Source: Palsa-601 sp963801185
Lineage (GTDB): Bacteria; Actinomycetota; Acidimicrobiia; Acidimicrobiales; Bog-793
Reading direction: 5' to 3'
Assembly (NCBI GenBank): GCA_963801185.1
Contig: CAWDDW010000003.1
Location: forward strand, 62,001 to 126,000
DNA: 64,000 nt
The notes under the pieces were generated by a model. The model was given only the letters and a program-made list of their open reading frames with translations, searched no databases and was not told the DNA's origin. This document shows positions 44,244 through 52,954 of the stretch, piece after piece. The translations under genes and the position numbers were made by a program. Within the stretch, counting starts at the first letter, position 1; each line of letters opens with the position of its first letter.

Positions 44244-46160
44244 GTGCCGACTGCCACTCATGTGCCGCCGCCGCTCTCTTGGCGAGAGCGCGCTGCCATC
44301 GCGGCATTCGGCCTCGCTCCGGTCGCGTTCCTGCCCGGCGCGCTCAACCGATTCGTCTTCCCGAAGGTGGCGCTCGCCGCGCTCGGATGCTCACTCGCCG
44401 CCTGGCCACCTCGTCGAGGTCGCCTTCCTCGGGTCGTCGACGCGTTGCTCGGAGCCGGCGCCGTGATCCTCCTAGTCGCGGCAGCGACGAGCGCTTCGGT
44501 AACCGGCGCCTTGCTCGGGCGAGCTCCCCGCTACGAGGGAGTGTTCGTGCTGCCTGTCTATGCCGCGTCCGCAGCCGCCGGCGCTTGGCTGCTCGGACCA
44601 GGCCGGCGGCGAGCTGCCGTCCCCTGGTGCCTCCGGTGGCTGACCGTCGCAGCCGTCGTCATCGCCATCGAAGCGATCCTCGAGACGGCTGGGCTCCGCC
44701 CGCTCGCGTCGGACGTTGCCCGTCCCGGCTCGCTCCTCGGCAACGCCAGCGACGAGGGAGCGATCGGCGTTCTCCTTCTCGGTCCCCTGGCTGGAGCGGC
44801 AATCACAGCGCGGGACCGATGGTGCATCGCAGGCAGCGTCGCAGCGGCCGCCGTCGTCGTCTTGTCCGCATCGCGGGGAGCGCTCGTCGCCGTCGTGCCT
44901 CTTGCTTTCGTGCTGGCGGCGGCTCTCGTTAGGAAGCCAGCTCCGGCTGTGGGAACCGACACACAGGCGGGGCTGTCCCGCTCAGTCCGTCTCCGCGTCG
45001 CCGGCGGGGTCACAGCGGTCGCGGTCGCTGCCTTCGCGCTCCCCTTCACCCGGTCCCGGATCCTCGGCCTGAGCCCTCTCGCCGCCCACACGGTGTCAGG
45101 GCGATGGCTGCTGTGGCAAGAGACCGTGCGCCTCGTTGCGCAGAGATGGTGGTTGGGGATCGGACCGAGCGGGTTCCTCGACGGGATCGGCGTCGAGCAC
45201 GACCGCACCTGGCAGAGTCGCTTCGGCGGCGCCTTCCCACCCGACAGTCCCCACAACTGGGTCCTGCAGGCCGCCGGCGCAGGGGGGGTGCTGCTCGCCG
45301 TGCTCGCCGTCGTCTTGGCGGCAGTGGTCCTATGGCGCGGATGGCTGAGCATCGGGCAGCAGACGACCATCGGAGAAGCCGGAGCCTTCGCCGGCTTGTT
45401 GGCCGGGGTGACCGGCTACGGCGCGGCGCTCATGTTCCACCTGACATCGCCAGGGACCACGCCGCTCGCGGCGTTCTGCGCCGGGGCACTGCTGGCAGGT
45501 CCCGCCGCGACGAGTGCAGCCGCGTCCGGCTCGGCCGCGCCACAGCGCCTCGGGCGGATGGCACCAGTGCTGACAGCTATCTCGATGGCCGCCCTGGCGG
45601 TGTTGCTGGGGCTTGCGGCCCTCGCCGAGATTCCGCTCCGAGCAGCGGTGAACAACCTGTCCGCCGGGCAACTCTCCTCGGCCGAGCACAACTTCGAGGT
45701 GGCGCACGCCCTCCGTCCGTGGGACTGGGAGATCGACCAGACTGCCGGCCACGCATTCGTGGTCGCTGCGCAATCAGCGGCCGCTCCGGCGAGTGAGCAT
45801 GCCCTCGTGCTGGCGCGGCCCTGGGTTGCCGCCGAGCTCGACGCCTACCCGGACTCGACTGAAGCCATCGAGGACGCGGCAGCCGTCGCGCAGCTCTCGG
45901 GCCACCTGCGCGAGGCCGCAGGCCTCCTAACCCGGGCCGCCGCTCTCGACCCCCTCGATCCGCAGATCCTGTTGGGCCAAGGCGTCGTCGCCGGTCAACG
46001 GCACCGCTGGGGTGACGCAGTGCGCTGGCTGCTCGAGTCTGCGTCGATCGACGAGAGGAGCCCGGCGCCCTGGCAGGCTCTGGCGACGGTCTACCGATCG
46101 CAGGGACTGCCGGACCTGGCGCGAGCGGCAGAGGACAGGGCCGAACGCCTGGCGAGGTAG
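44244..46160 (+). CDS. O-antigen ligase-like (Wzy_C) membrane protein with C-terminal TPR domain
   Basis: 638 residues. About 12 membrane helices fill residues 15-470. The large periplasmic-type loop carries GRWLLWQETVRLV, WWLGIGPSGFLDG and PDSPHNWVLQAAG; the PHNxxL-type motif is the hallmark of the O-antigen ligase/polymerase superfamily. The last ~165 residues form TPR-like helices (AEHNFEVAHALRPWDWEIDQ, LLTRAAALDPLDPQILLGQG). Such proteins ligate or polymerise lipid-linked glycans. In a likely monoderm actinobacterium the product would be a surface polysaccharide or glycolipid. GTG 44244. Confidence 0.82.
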   Translation: MPTATHVPPPLSWRERAAIAAFGLAPVAFLPGALNRFVFPKVALAALGCSLAAWPPRRGRLPRVVDALLGAGAVILLVAAATSASVTGALLGRAPRYEGVFVLPVYAASAAAGAWLLGPGRRRAAVPWCLRWLTVAAVVIAIEAILETAGLRPLASDVARPGSLLGNASDEGAIGVLLLGPLAGAAITARDRWCIAGSVAAAAVVVLSASRGALVAVVPLAFVLAAALVRKPAPAVGTDTQAGLSRSVRLRVAGGVTAVAVAAFALPFTRSRILGLSPLAAHTVSGRWLLWQETVRLVAQRWWLGIGPSGFLDGIGVEHDRTWQSRFGGAFPPDSPHNWVLQAAGAGGVLLAVLAVVLAAVVLWRGWLSIGQQTTIGEAGAFAGLLAGVTGYGAALMFHLTSPGTTPLAAFCAGALLAGPAATSAAASGSAAPQRLGRMAPVLTAISMAALAVLLGLAALAEIPLRAAVNNLSAGQLSSAEHNFEVAHALRPWDWEIDQTAGHAFVVAAQSAAAPASEHALVLARPWVAAELDAYPDSTEAIEDAAAVAQLSGHLREAAGLLTRAAALDPLDPQILLGQGVVAGQRHRWGDAVRWLLESASIDERSPAPWQALATVYRSQGLPDLARAAEDRAERLAR

Positions 46161-46283
46161 CGCTTGCTCGCCCGTCAAGATGGGTGGCTCCGGCCCTCGG
46201 TGGTCGCGCGTTGCCCGTAGTAGACACTTGTCCATGCCGCTCTCCATGCCGTCCCGAGCAGACCTCAGGAACCGTCGCACTCC

Positions 46284-47807
46284 ATGAGCACTGCGGAGCT
46301 GGAACATCTCGACGTCCTGATCATCGGCGCAGGCTTGTCCGGCGTCGGGGCGGCGTGCCACCTGAAGGCGAGCTGTCCCGGCAAGAGCCTTGCGATCCTC
46401 GAGGCTCGCGAAGTGAGCGGGGGAACCTGGGACCTCTTCCGGTACCCGGGGATCCGTTCGGACTCCGACATGTTCACGTTGGGATACGCCTTCAAACCCT
46501 GGAAAGAGGCCAAGGCGATCGCAGACGGCCCGTCGATCCTCAACTACATCCGCGACACGGCGAAAGAGCACGGCGTCGACCGGCTGATCCGCTACCAGCA
46601 TCGCGTGGTCGGGGCTGAGTGGTCGTCAGCCGACTCGCTATGGACACTTGAAGTCGAGCGCACCGACACAGGCGAGACCGAACACCTCACCTGCGGCTTC
46701 TTGTACACGAACACCGGCTATTACCGCTACGACGAGGGCTACACACCGGAGTTCGAGGGAACAGAGCGCTTCACCGGCACGATCGTTCACCCTCAGGAGT
46801 GGCCCGAAGACCTCGATTACTCGGGCAAGCGCGTCGTGGTGATCGGCAGCGGGGCAACCGCCGTGACGCTCGTCCCGGCGCTGGCACGAGACGCGGCACA
46901 TGTGACGATGCTCCAACGGTCCCCCACCTACATCGTGTCGATACCGGAACGGGATGCGATCGCCGACGTCGTCCGCCGCTACCTACCGTCCAGGCTCGCT
47001 TACTCCGTCGTGCGCTGGAAGAACGTCCTACTGGGCATTTTGATGTTCCAGGTCAGCCGCCACGCTCCGGGATTCATGAAGGGGCTGATCCGCAAAGGCC
47101 TCGAGCGGCAGCTCCCACCGGGTTACGACATCGACACGCACTTCAAGCCGAGCTACCAGCCATGGGACCAGCGCCTCTGCCTCGTCCCTGACGGCGATCT
47201 CTTCCGAGCGATCTCCGACGGCGACGTGTCCGTCGTCACCGACCACATCGACTCCTTCACCGAGCGCGGGCTGCTGCTCGAGTCGGGCAACGAGATCGAG
47301 GCTGACGTGATCGTGACTGCCACAGGGCTGAACATGATCGCTCTCGGCGGCATCACGATGAAGGTCGATGGCCAGGAAATGGATCTCGCCAAGACGGTGG
47401 GGTACAAGGGCATCATGTTCAGCGGCCTGCCGAACCTGGCCGCCACGATGGGCTACACCAACGCCTCGTGGACGCTCAAGGCCGACCTCGCGGCGGAGTA
47501 CGTCTGCCGGCTGCTCAACTACATGGACAGGTACGGATACCGGGTGTGCACACCGCTCCCGCCCGACCCTTCGCTCCCGACCGAGCCGTTCCTCGATCTC
47601 ACGTCGGGCTACGTATTGCGATCTGTGGACGCCCTCCCCAAACAGGGTTCCAAGGCGCCTTGGCGACTCCACCAGAACTACGCTCGGGACCTCCTGATGC
47701 TCAAGCGCGGGGCGCTCGAAGACGAGGGGATGGAGTTCTCTTACGGTGGGACGAGCGGTGCCGCCCGTTCCCCGGCTCGCCGGCCACAGGACGCAGTCGC
47801 CGTCTAG
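46284..47807 (+). CDS. Flavin-containing (Baeyer-Villiger-type) monooxygenase, EthA-like
   Basis: 507 residues. The FAD-binding Rossmann motif is at the N-terminus (VLIIGAGLSGVGAACHL), with the GGTWDLFRYPGIRSDSDM segment typical of EthA/BVMO enzymes. The Baeyer-Villiger fingerprint FxGxxxHxxxWP is FTGTIVHPQEWP. The NADPH Rossmann motif is VVVIGSGATAVTL, and VTATGLNM closes the FAD domain. It should insert oxygen into ketones or oxidise sulfur or nitrogen using NADPH and O2. The gene stands alone; regulator and substrate are unknown. Confidence 0.92.
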   Translation: MSTAELEHLDVLIIGAGLSGVGAACHLKASCPGKSLAILEAREVSGGTWDLFRYPGIRSDSDMFTLGYAFKPWKEAKAIADGPSILNYIRDTAKEHGVDRLIRYQHRVVGAEWSSADSLWTLEVERTDTGETEHLTCGFLYTNTGYYRYDEGYTPEFEGTERFTGTIVHPQEWPEDLDYSGKRVVVIGSGATAVTLVPALARDAAHVTMLQRSPTYIVSIPERDAIADVVRRYLPSRLAYSVVRWKNVLLGILMFQVSRHAPGFMKGLIRKGLERQLPPGYDIDTHFKPSYQPWDQRLCLVPDGDLFRAISDGDVSVVTDHIDSFTERGLLLESGNEIEADVIVTATGLNMIALGGITMKVDGQEMDLAKTVGYKGIMFSGLPNLAATMGYTNASWTLKADLAAEYVCRLLNYMDRYGYRVCTPLPPDPSLPTEPFLDLTSGYVLRSVDALPKQGSKAPWRLHQNYARDLLMLKRGALEDEGMEFSYGGTSGAARSPARRPQDAVAV

Positions 47808-47856
47808 GTCCACCGCGAAAGAGGCCCTCCTCCTCGCGCACCGAGCCGGCCGGCAG

Positions 47857-49068
47857 CTAGGGCCGCAAGCTGATCGGTACGAACGACAGGCTGCTCATCA
47901 CCACGAGCAGAGCGGTCCACGTGGTCGCGAGCACGACGTAGCCCCGCGTCTTCAACACCTTGGCCATCACCACCACAAGAGGGAACGCCGTGAGGAGCAG
48001 GCGCGGATTGGGGGCGACGCCCGTCGAGAGGAGGGTCAACAACCCGATGCCGAGGGCCCACACGACAACCTCGACAGGCGGCCTGAAGCGCTTGCGGAGC
48101 ATGATCGCTGACGCGACCAGCAAGTAGACCGTGCCGATGAGATCGCTCAGATGGTTGAGGTTGATCCGATGGCGAGCGCCCTGGAAATGCTGGGGTATCT
48201 GCGCGATCAGCCGCCGGAGCTCGTCAATGCGAGCGAGCGGCGTCGTCGACTCGTGCCATGCGATGCGCTGGGCGTCGTACGTGGCAAAGGGCGTGCCCGC
48301 CCAGACCCATAGGAAGACGCCGGCACCAACCGCCCCGAGCGGGGCGAGCAGAGGTGCCGCGACGCTGCGGCGTGCCGAGGGATCGGACCATCCCTTGTTC
48401 GAGATCTCGAGTGCAGAGGCAACGATGCACACGGGAACGAGCACCAGCGCGTCCGCCTCGACCGCTGTTGCGAGGCCTGCGAGCAGGCCTGCCAGGACCC
48501 AACGGCGGCGGCGCAAGGCGAGAAGGCACCCGACCGCCAGCGGCAGCAGCACGGACTCGGGGTAGACGATCGAGAAGACCACCGAACCGGGGAAGAGGCA
48601 GAAGAGGATCGCAGCGCGCTGTCCGGTGGCCCGCCCCCACCACTCGCTGGTCAGCCGTTGGACCAGCACCACCGCTGCCAGACCACCGATCAGCGAGATC
48701 AGGACACCGGCGACGACATAGGAGCAGAAGAAGACGTGGGCCACCAGCCAGATGAGCATGCCGTAGGCCGGCAAGAAGCCCAACGTGCTGAAATGCACCG
48801 TCACATGCCTCGGGAACTGGTGCTGCGCCATCTCCAGGTACCACCTGCCGTCCCAGTTGGCAAGCTCCTTCGAGAGGCTCAAATGGCTGAAAACGGCGGT
48901 GACGAGAGCAACTGCTACGAGCAAGACGCGCGTCGCGACGTAGACCGCAACGGGGCCATGGGCGGAAGGGCGAGCTGATCTGTCGCGGTGTCGGTCGCCA
49001 TCAGGGATCGTGCCACCGTATCTGACCCGGCGCGACGGGCGCCGCGCCGCGGGGCAGGATTGGACCAT
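47857..49068 (-). CDS. PIG-V-like membrane mannosyltransferase, copy 2
   Basis: 403 residues, paralogue of the protein at 35200-36477. Shared blocks are ELANWDGRWYLEMA, TLGFLPAYGMLIWL, HVFFCSYVVAGVLIS, LFCLFPGSVVFSIVYPES, RRRWVLAGLLAGLAT and VAPNPRLLLTAFP. About ten membrane helices follow a basic cytoplasmic N-terminus. It likely uses polyprenyl-phosphate-mannose. The start is uncertain: ATG 49068 sits in the same CCATGG as the divergent ppk2 start and has no ribosome site, and an ATG in another frame (MATDTATDQLALPP) could be the real start if a further indel lies near 48965. Confidence 0.82.
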   Translation of the reverse strand: MVQSCPAARRPSRRVRYGGTIPDGDRHRDRSARPSAHGPVAVYVATRVLLVAVALVTAVFSHLSLSKELANWDGRWYLEMAQHQFPRHVTVHFSTLGFLPAYGMLIWLVAHVFFCSYVVAGVLISLIGGLAAVVLVQRLTSEWWGRATGQRAAILFCLFPGSVVFSIVYPESVLLPLAVGCLLALRRRRWVLAGLLAGLATAVEADALVLVPVCIVASALEISNKGWSDPSARRSVAAPLLAPLGAVGAGVFLWVWAGTPFATYDAQRIAWHESTTPLARIDELRRLIAQIPQHFQGARHRINLNHLSDLIGTVYLLVASAIMLRKRFRPPVEVVVWALGIGLLTLLSTGVAPNPRLLLTAFPLVVVMAKVLKTRGYVVLATTWTALLVVMSSLSFVPISLRP

Positions 49069-49852
49069 GGCTAACGACGGCGTCTACGGCAAAGCGCTCC
49101 TCCAGCTCCAGGAGGAGTTGGTGAAGATGCAGCGGTGGGTTCGCGACGAGGGCAAGCGCGTGGTCATCGTCGTGGAGGGCCGCGACGCTGCGGGAAAGGG
49201 GGGCGTCATCAAACGCATCACCGAGTACCTCAACCCTCGTTGGTGCCGGATCGCCGCCCTCCCGGTCCCGAGCGACCGGGAGAAGACCGAGTGGTACTTC
49301 CAGCGCTACATCACCCACCTCCCTGCCGGCGGGGAGATCGTCCTGTTCGATCGCAGTTGGTACAACCGTGCCGGCGTGGAGCGGGTCATGGGTCTTTGCA
49401 CCGACGAGGAGTACAACCGCTTCCTCCGCCAGTGCCCGGCCTTTGAGCGGATGCTCATCGACGACGGCATCGTCTTGGTCAAGTACTGGTTCTCGGTGAG
49501 CGACGAGGAGCAGGAGCGGCGCTTCAAGGAGCGCCTCAACGCCCCCCTCAAGCAGTGGAAGCTGAGCGAGATGGACATCGAGGGCCGCAACCGCTGGGTC
49601 GAGTACTCCAAAGCCAAGGACGAGATGTTCGCTCACTGTGACCTGCCGGACTCACCCTGGTACGAGGTCGAGGCCGACGACAAGAAGCGGGCACGGATCA
49701 ACTGCATCGCTCATCTCCTGTCGGTGATCCCCTACCAGGATGTCAAGCGGCCGAAGATCAAGCTGCCCCCGCGGCCCCCTGTAGGCAACTACCGCCGGCC
49801 GCCGCGGGAGCGATACCGCCACGTTCCCGACTACGCGGCCACGATCACCTGA
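49067..49852 (+). CDS. ppk2: Polyphosphate kinase 2
   Basis: A single-domain 261-residue PPK2. Walker A is GRDAAGKGG at about 38-46 and the Walker B region is LFDRSWYNRAGVERVMG near 93-110. The lid contains RFKERLNAPLKQWKLSEMD and RWVEYSKAKDEM. It transfers phosphate between polyphosphate and nucleotides. The sequence features look like class I enzymes (NDP to NTP), but class cannot be proved here. AGGA lies seven bases before ATG 49067. The divergent PIG-V paralogue starts in the same hexamer. Confidence 0.95.
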   Translation: MANDGVYGKALLQLQEELVKMQRWVRDEGKRVVIVVEGRDAAGKGGVIKRITEYLNPRWCRIAALPVPSDREKTEWYFQRYITHLPAGGEIVLFDRSWYNRAGVERVMGLCTDEEYNRFLRQCPAFERMLIDDGIVLVKYWFSVSDEEQERRFKERLNAPLKQWKLSEMDIEGRNRWVEYSKAKDEMFAHCDLPDSPWYEVEADDKKRARINCIAHLLSVIPYQDVKRPKIKLPPRPPVGNYRRPPRERYRHVPDYAATIT

Positions 49853-49912
49853 GGGCCCCTAGTCAGCCATCTGACTGCCACCAGCCAGACGGCCGCTGCC
49901 GGTGGCCCGCCC

Positions 49913-50122
49913 TCACGGGTCAGGCTCGGTCCTGTGCCGGCGGAGTGCCGAAGCCCGCGCCAGCACCGCGATCCCTGCGATCAGACAGGGGCAGCCAACC
50001 GCCGCCCAGATGGGACGGCCGGTCATGAAAGAACCGTGAATGGCCCCGATGCCTTGGCCAATCCAGATCACGCCGACTAAACACAGGAGTACCCCGACGA
50101 TGCCCCGAAGCATGAGTGTCAC
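49913..50122 (-). CDS. Small two-helix membrane protein
   Basis: 69 residues: LRGIVGVLLCLVGVIWIGQG (helix 1), a short loop with HGSFMTGRPIW, helix 2 (AAVGCPCLIAGIAVLARA) and a basic tail. I recognise this as a widespread uncharacterised actinobacterial two-helix protein, since the GxxWIGQGxGxIxGSFMTG pattern is familiar. No function is known. Convergent with ppk2. Confidence 0.75.
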   Translation of the reverse strand: MTLMLRGIVGVLLCLVGVIWIGQGIGAIHGSFMTGRPIWAAVGCPCLIAGIAVLARASALRRHRTEPDP

Positions 50123-50183
50123 GTGAGGAGGCTACGCGTAGGCCGGCTGGGCTCAGCGCGCAGATCGTGGCAGAATTCCGCCT

Positions 50184-50687
50184 ATGACCGAGCGCAAGCC
50201 GCGCGGCGTCACGTTCGAGACGTGGATCGACCGGCAGATACGCGAGTCGATGGAGCGAGGCGAATTCGACGACCTGCCAGGCGCCGGCAAGCCGATCCCC
50301 GGCCTGGACAGACCGTACGACGAGATGTGGTGGGTCAAGGACAAGCTGCGTCGTGAGAACGTCTCGATGCTGCCGCCGACACTGGCCCTGCGCAAGGAGG
50401 CCGAGGACGCGCTGACCGCAGCAGCGAACGCCCCGTCCGAGCTCCAGGCCGCCCAGATCGTGAGGGAGATCAACGAGAAGATTCGCCACGCGAACTCGCG
50501 CCCACTTGATGGCCCCCCGCTCAATCTGGCCCCCTTCGACGTCGAGCGCATCCTCCAGCAGTGGCGCACCGACCACCCTGCCAGCGCTGCGCGAGTAGTC
50601 GCGGCCACCAAGGCCGAGGAGCCGCTCGCCGCCCGCTCAGCGCCGCGACGGACCGCGTGGTGGAAGCGGATCGGTCGCCGGCGCTGA
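50184..50687 (+). CDS. DUF1992 (DnaJC28-type) domain protein
   Basis: 167 residues. The N-terminal conserved DUF1992 block is explicit: DRQIRESMERGEFDDLPGAG followed by KPIPGL and EMWWVKDKLRRENVSMLPP, then LRKEAEDAL and EINEKIRHAN. In eukaryotes the domain occurs in the DnaJ homologue DNAJC28. The bacterial function is unknown. The C-terminus is basic and probably disordered (APRRTAWWKRIGRRR). A cytoplasmic protein. Confidence 0.9.
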   Translation: MTERKPRGVTFETWIDRQIRESMERGEFDDLPGAGKPIPGLDRPYDEMWWVKDKLRRENVSMLPPTLALRKEAEDALTAAANAPSELQAAQIVREINEKIRHANSRPLDGPPLNLAPFDVERILQQWRTDHPASAARVVAATKAEEPLAARSAPRRTAWWKRIGRRR

Positions 50688-50736
50688 TCTAGGCATCCCC
50701 GACCGCCGCCAGGCCCCGGGCGGTATGGTCCGGTCC

Positions 50737-51303
50737 ATGACATCGACCTGGGCTGCGAGCCTGGCCCATAACTACGAATCTGCCGTCGAGTCGATGCGAG
50801 CCGTGCTGCAGGACTGCCCCGACGAACTGTGGGCGGCGAACATGTGGGAGGTCAGGAAGACGGACTTGGCGGTCTTGCCTCCTCGTGGTGCCGACGGTGA
50901 GGTCCCCGAGGATCCTGTGGTCCAAGAGCGGATGCTCCAGGCGTTCTCGGCCGTCTGGAGTGTCGCCTATCACGCGCTCTTCCACCTCGACTACGACCTC
51001 GGCGGCGGCATCGAGCCATGGTCGCCTCCTCCCCCATTTGGCAAGGACGACCAGGGCGCGTTCGTCGTGCCCCGCACCTATACGCGTGACGAGCTGCTCA
51101 CCTACACCGACTACTGCGTGACCGGGCGCGGCGGAATCCTCGACGGCCTCACCGACGAGCAGGCAGCAGCGCCGCTCCCGGACAACCATCGATACAAGGG
51201 GAAGCCCTACGCCGAGCAGCTCATCGCTGCGCTCCTGCATCTCAACGAGCACGCCGCGCAGGTGCGACAGTTCGTTACGGGCGGACTCCCATCGAGCGCC
51301 TGA
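50737..51303 (+). CDS. DinB-like superfamily protein
   Basis: 188 residues from ATG 50737. A four-helix-bundle DinB/YfiT-type protein with putative metal ligands His in SLAHNYESAVES, in AYHALFHLDYDL and in LLHLNEHAAQVRQF. Some family members are thiol transferases using bacillithiol or mycothiol, and most are unassigned. A short loop rich in Pro (PWSPPPPFG) is typical of this subgroup. An ATG 12 bases upstream at 50725 is an alternative start. Confidence 0.85.
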   Translation: MTSTWAASLAHNYESAVESMRAVLQDCPDELWAANMWEVRKTDLAVLPPRGADGEVPEDPVVQERMLQAFSAVWSVAYHALFHLDYDLGGGIEPWSPPPPFGKDDQGAFVVPRTYTRDELLTYTDYCVTGRGGILDGLTDEQAAAPLPDNHRYKGKPYAEQLIAALLHLNEHAAQVRQFVTGGLPSSA

Positions 51304-51350
51304 CGACCATTGTGCGACAGGCCCGGTCGGCTTCGTGATTGGGCTTCGAT

Positions 51351-51583
51351 GTGAGCAGCGATGAACAGCTGAACAGCGATGAGCCAGCGAACGACACCGC
51401 AGGCGTACTCCGGACTCATCGCCTCGAGGCGTTCAGCGACGGCGTAATGGCGGTGATCATGGCTTTCGAGCTAAAGGCGCCGCCGCGATCGGTCTCGCCT
51501 TTGTGACCCCGTGGATCGCGTACGCCTGCTACGTGCTTGTCGCGATGATGTGGATCGTCCCTGACAGGCGTCTCGTCCGCTGA
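51351..51583 (+). pseudogene. TMEM175/DUF1211-type channel gene with large internal deletion
   Basis: From GTG 51351 the frame gives an acidic N-terminus and then the TMEM175 signature of helix 1 (THRLEAFSDGVMAVIMAFEL), stopping at 51510. In another frame the next ~75 bases encode IGLAFVTPWIAYACYVLVAM and WIVPDRRLVR, the last helix and C-terminus of the same family. The four or so helices between are missing (several hundred bases). This is a deletion scar of a small K+/H+ channel gene, not a single-base error. Confidence 0.75.
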
Positions 51584-51596
51584 GGCCCGCCGGGGC

Positions 51597-52350
51597 TCAG
51601 GTGTCCGGTCCGCCAGCCGCCGCCGACACGTCGATGATCGCTTCATGCTCAAGGGTCGCGACGACTGCACCATCGACCCGGATGACCACGTCGGCAACGG
51701 CACGTTCGCCGCGACGGTGGAAGCGACGGATCACGACCGTCGAGACGACAGCTTCGGCTCCAGACCGGGCCAGGTCGTGGTGTCGCACGATGCTTCTCGT
51801 ATGCACCCACGAACCCCGAGCCAACTGGTCGTGGAAGACTGAAATTCGCGAGTGCCGGCCAGACGGCCGGGTGCACCACGCCTGCGGCTGCGCAGTCGGG
51901 CTGGTCGTCCCCGGCGCGGGCGGCGTAATCCGACCCGTACTCCCCATCCAGTCGTACGGTGATCGGAGCGAGCGCCTGCCCTGGCCGGGGCTCGGGACAG
52001 CCCCGGTGGGCACGCCAGGCAGACATCACCGCCAACGGGCGCCCCTCACGGCCGGCGAAGGCCTCGATGTCGAGCCCGCCGTCAGCCCGCTCGACTACAG
52101 GGAAGGACAAGCGGTCACCGTCGAACACAGGAGACGTGAAGCGAATCTCGGCCTCGCCCGAGGTGACCCAGTCAAGCCCGAACCGTTCGATGACGGTGTG
52201 GCAGCAATAGGCGTAGGAGGTCACTCCGGCAACGAGCGCCCTCTCGAAGCCGGCGGCCTTCGCACCGGCATCGGTGTGGATCGGGTTGCGAGCGTGCTCG
52301 GGAAGGTTCCTAGCGACGATCGACCACGGGAGCACGCATTCCGTCGCCAC
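51597..52350 (-). CDS. MaoC-like dehydratase (hot-dog fold), frameshifted near 51850
   Basis: About 250 residues after correcting one base near 51850. The N-terminal hot-dog domain has NPIHTDAGAKAAGFERALVA with GVTSYAYCCHTV and the strand SGEAEIRFTSPVFDGDRLSF. The second half, after the shift, reads SVFHDQLARGSWVHTRSIVR, a region of hot-dog strands (VVIRRFHRRGERAVADVVIR) and VATLEHEAIIDV. The H-x-D in IHTD could serve as the hydratase pair. It likely acts on an enoyl-CoA or similar thioester. The start GTG 52350 is tentative. Confidence 0.7.
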
Positions 52351-52375
52351 GGGGCCAGCATAAGGATCGGCCAGG

Positions 52376-52753
52376 ATGGCCCGCCAGCAACTCGCGTTCC
52401 ATCGGGGAACCGAGATCAGGACAACTGGAGACGGCTTCCTCGCTACGTTCGATGGCCCTGCACGAGCCGTCCGCTGTGCCAGCGAGATCGTCCGCTTGAC
52501 CGCGGCGACCGGTTCGCCCATTCGAGCGGGCCTGCATACCGGGGAGGTGGAGATCCGCGACAAAGAAACAGGGGGAATCGCGGTCCACGTCGCGGCGCGA
52601 ATAGCCGCCCTCGCCAATAGCAGCCAGGTCCTGACTTCTCGCACGGTGAAGGACCTCATCGCCGGTTCGGGCATCAAGTTCAGCGACAAAGGCACATACA
52701 CTCTCAAGGGAGTTCCCGAGAGCTGGCAGCTCTACGAGGCAACGGTGGGTTAA
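52376..52753 (+). pseudogene. Truncated class III adenylate/guanylate cyclase domain
   Basis: 125 residues matching only the second part of a class III cyclase catalytic domain: EIRTTGDGFLATFDGPARAV (second metal Asp), RAGLHTGEVEIRDKETGGIA, VHVAARIAALANSSQVLTS and a KGTYTLKGVPESWQLYEA end. The first ~30 residues of the domain, with the first metal-binding Asp (usually FTDIVGST), are absent, and an in-frame TAA lies just upstream. It cannot be a working cyclase and is best read as the 3' end of a deleted gene. Confidence 0.75.
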
Positions 52754-52954
52754 TCGGAGTGGCTCCCGTCTCTGGGCGGTCGCTCGGGTTGCAGCAAACC
52801 TCGAGGGGCATTCCTCCCCGCCGGATGACAGTTCCACACGTGATGAGCTGGTACTTCTTCGAGAGCCGGCGACGAGAACCGAAGACCGATCATGGCCGCC
52901 GAATGACGAGTACATTTTGAGCCAGCCCAGATTGGGGACGAAAAGGGGGTCTCG

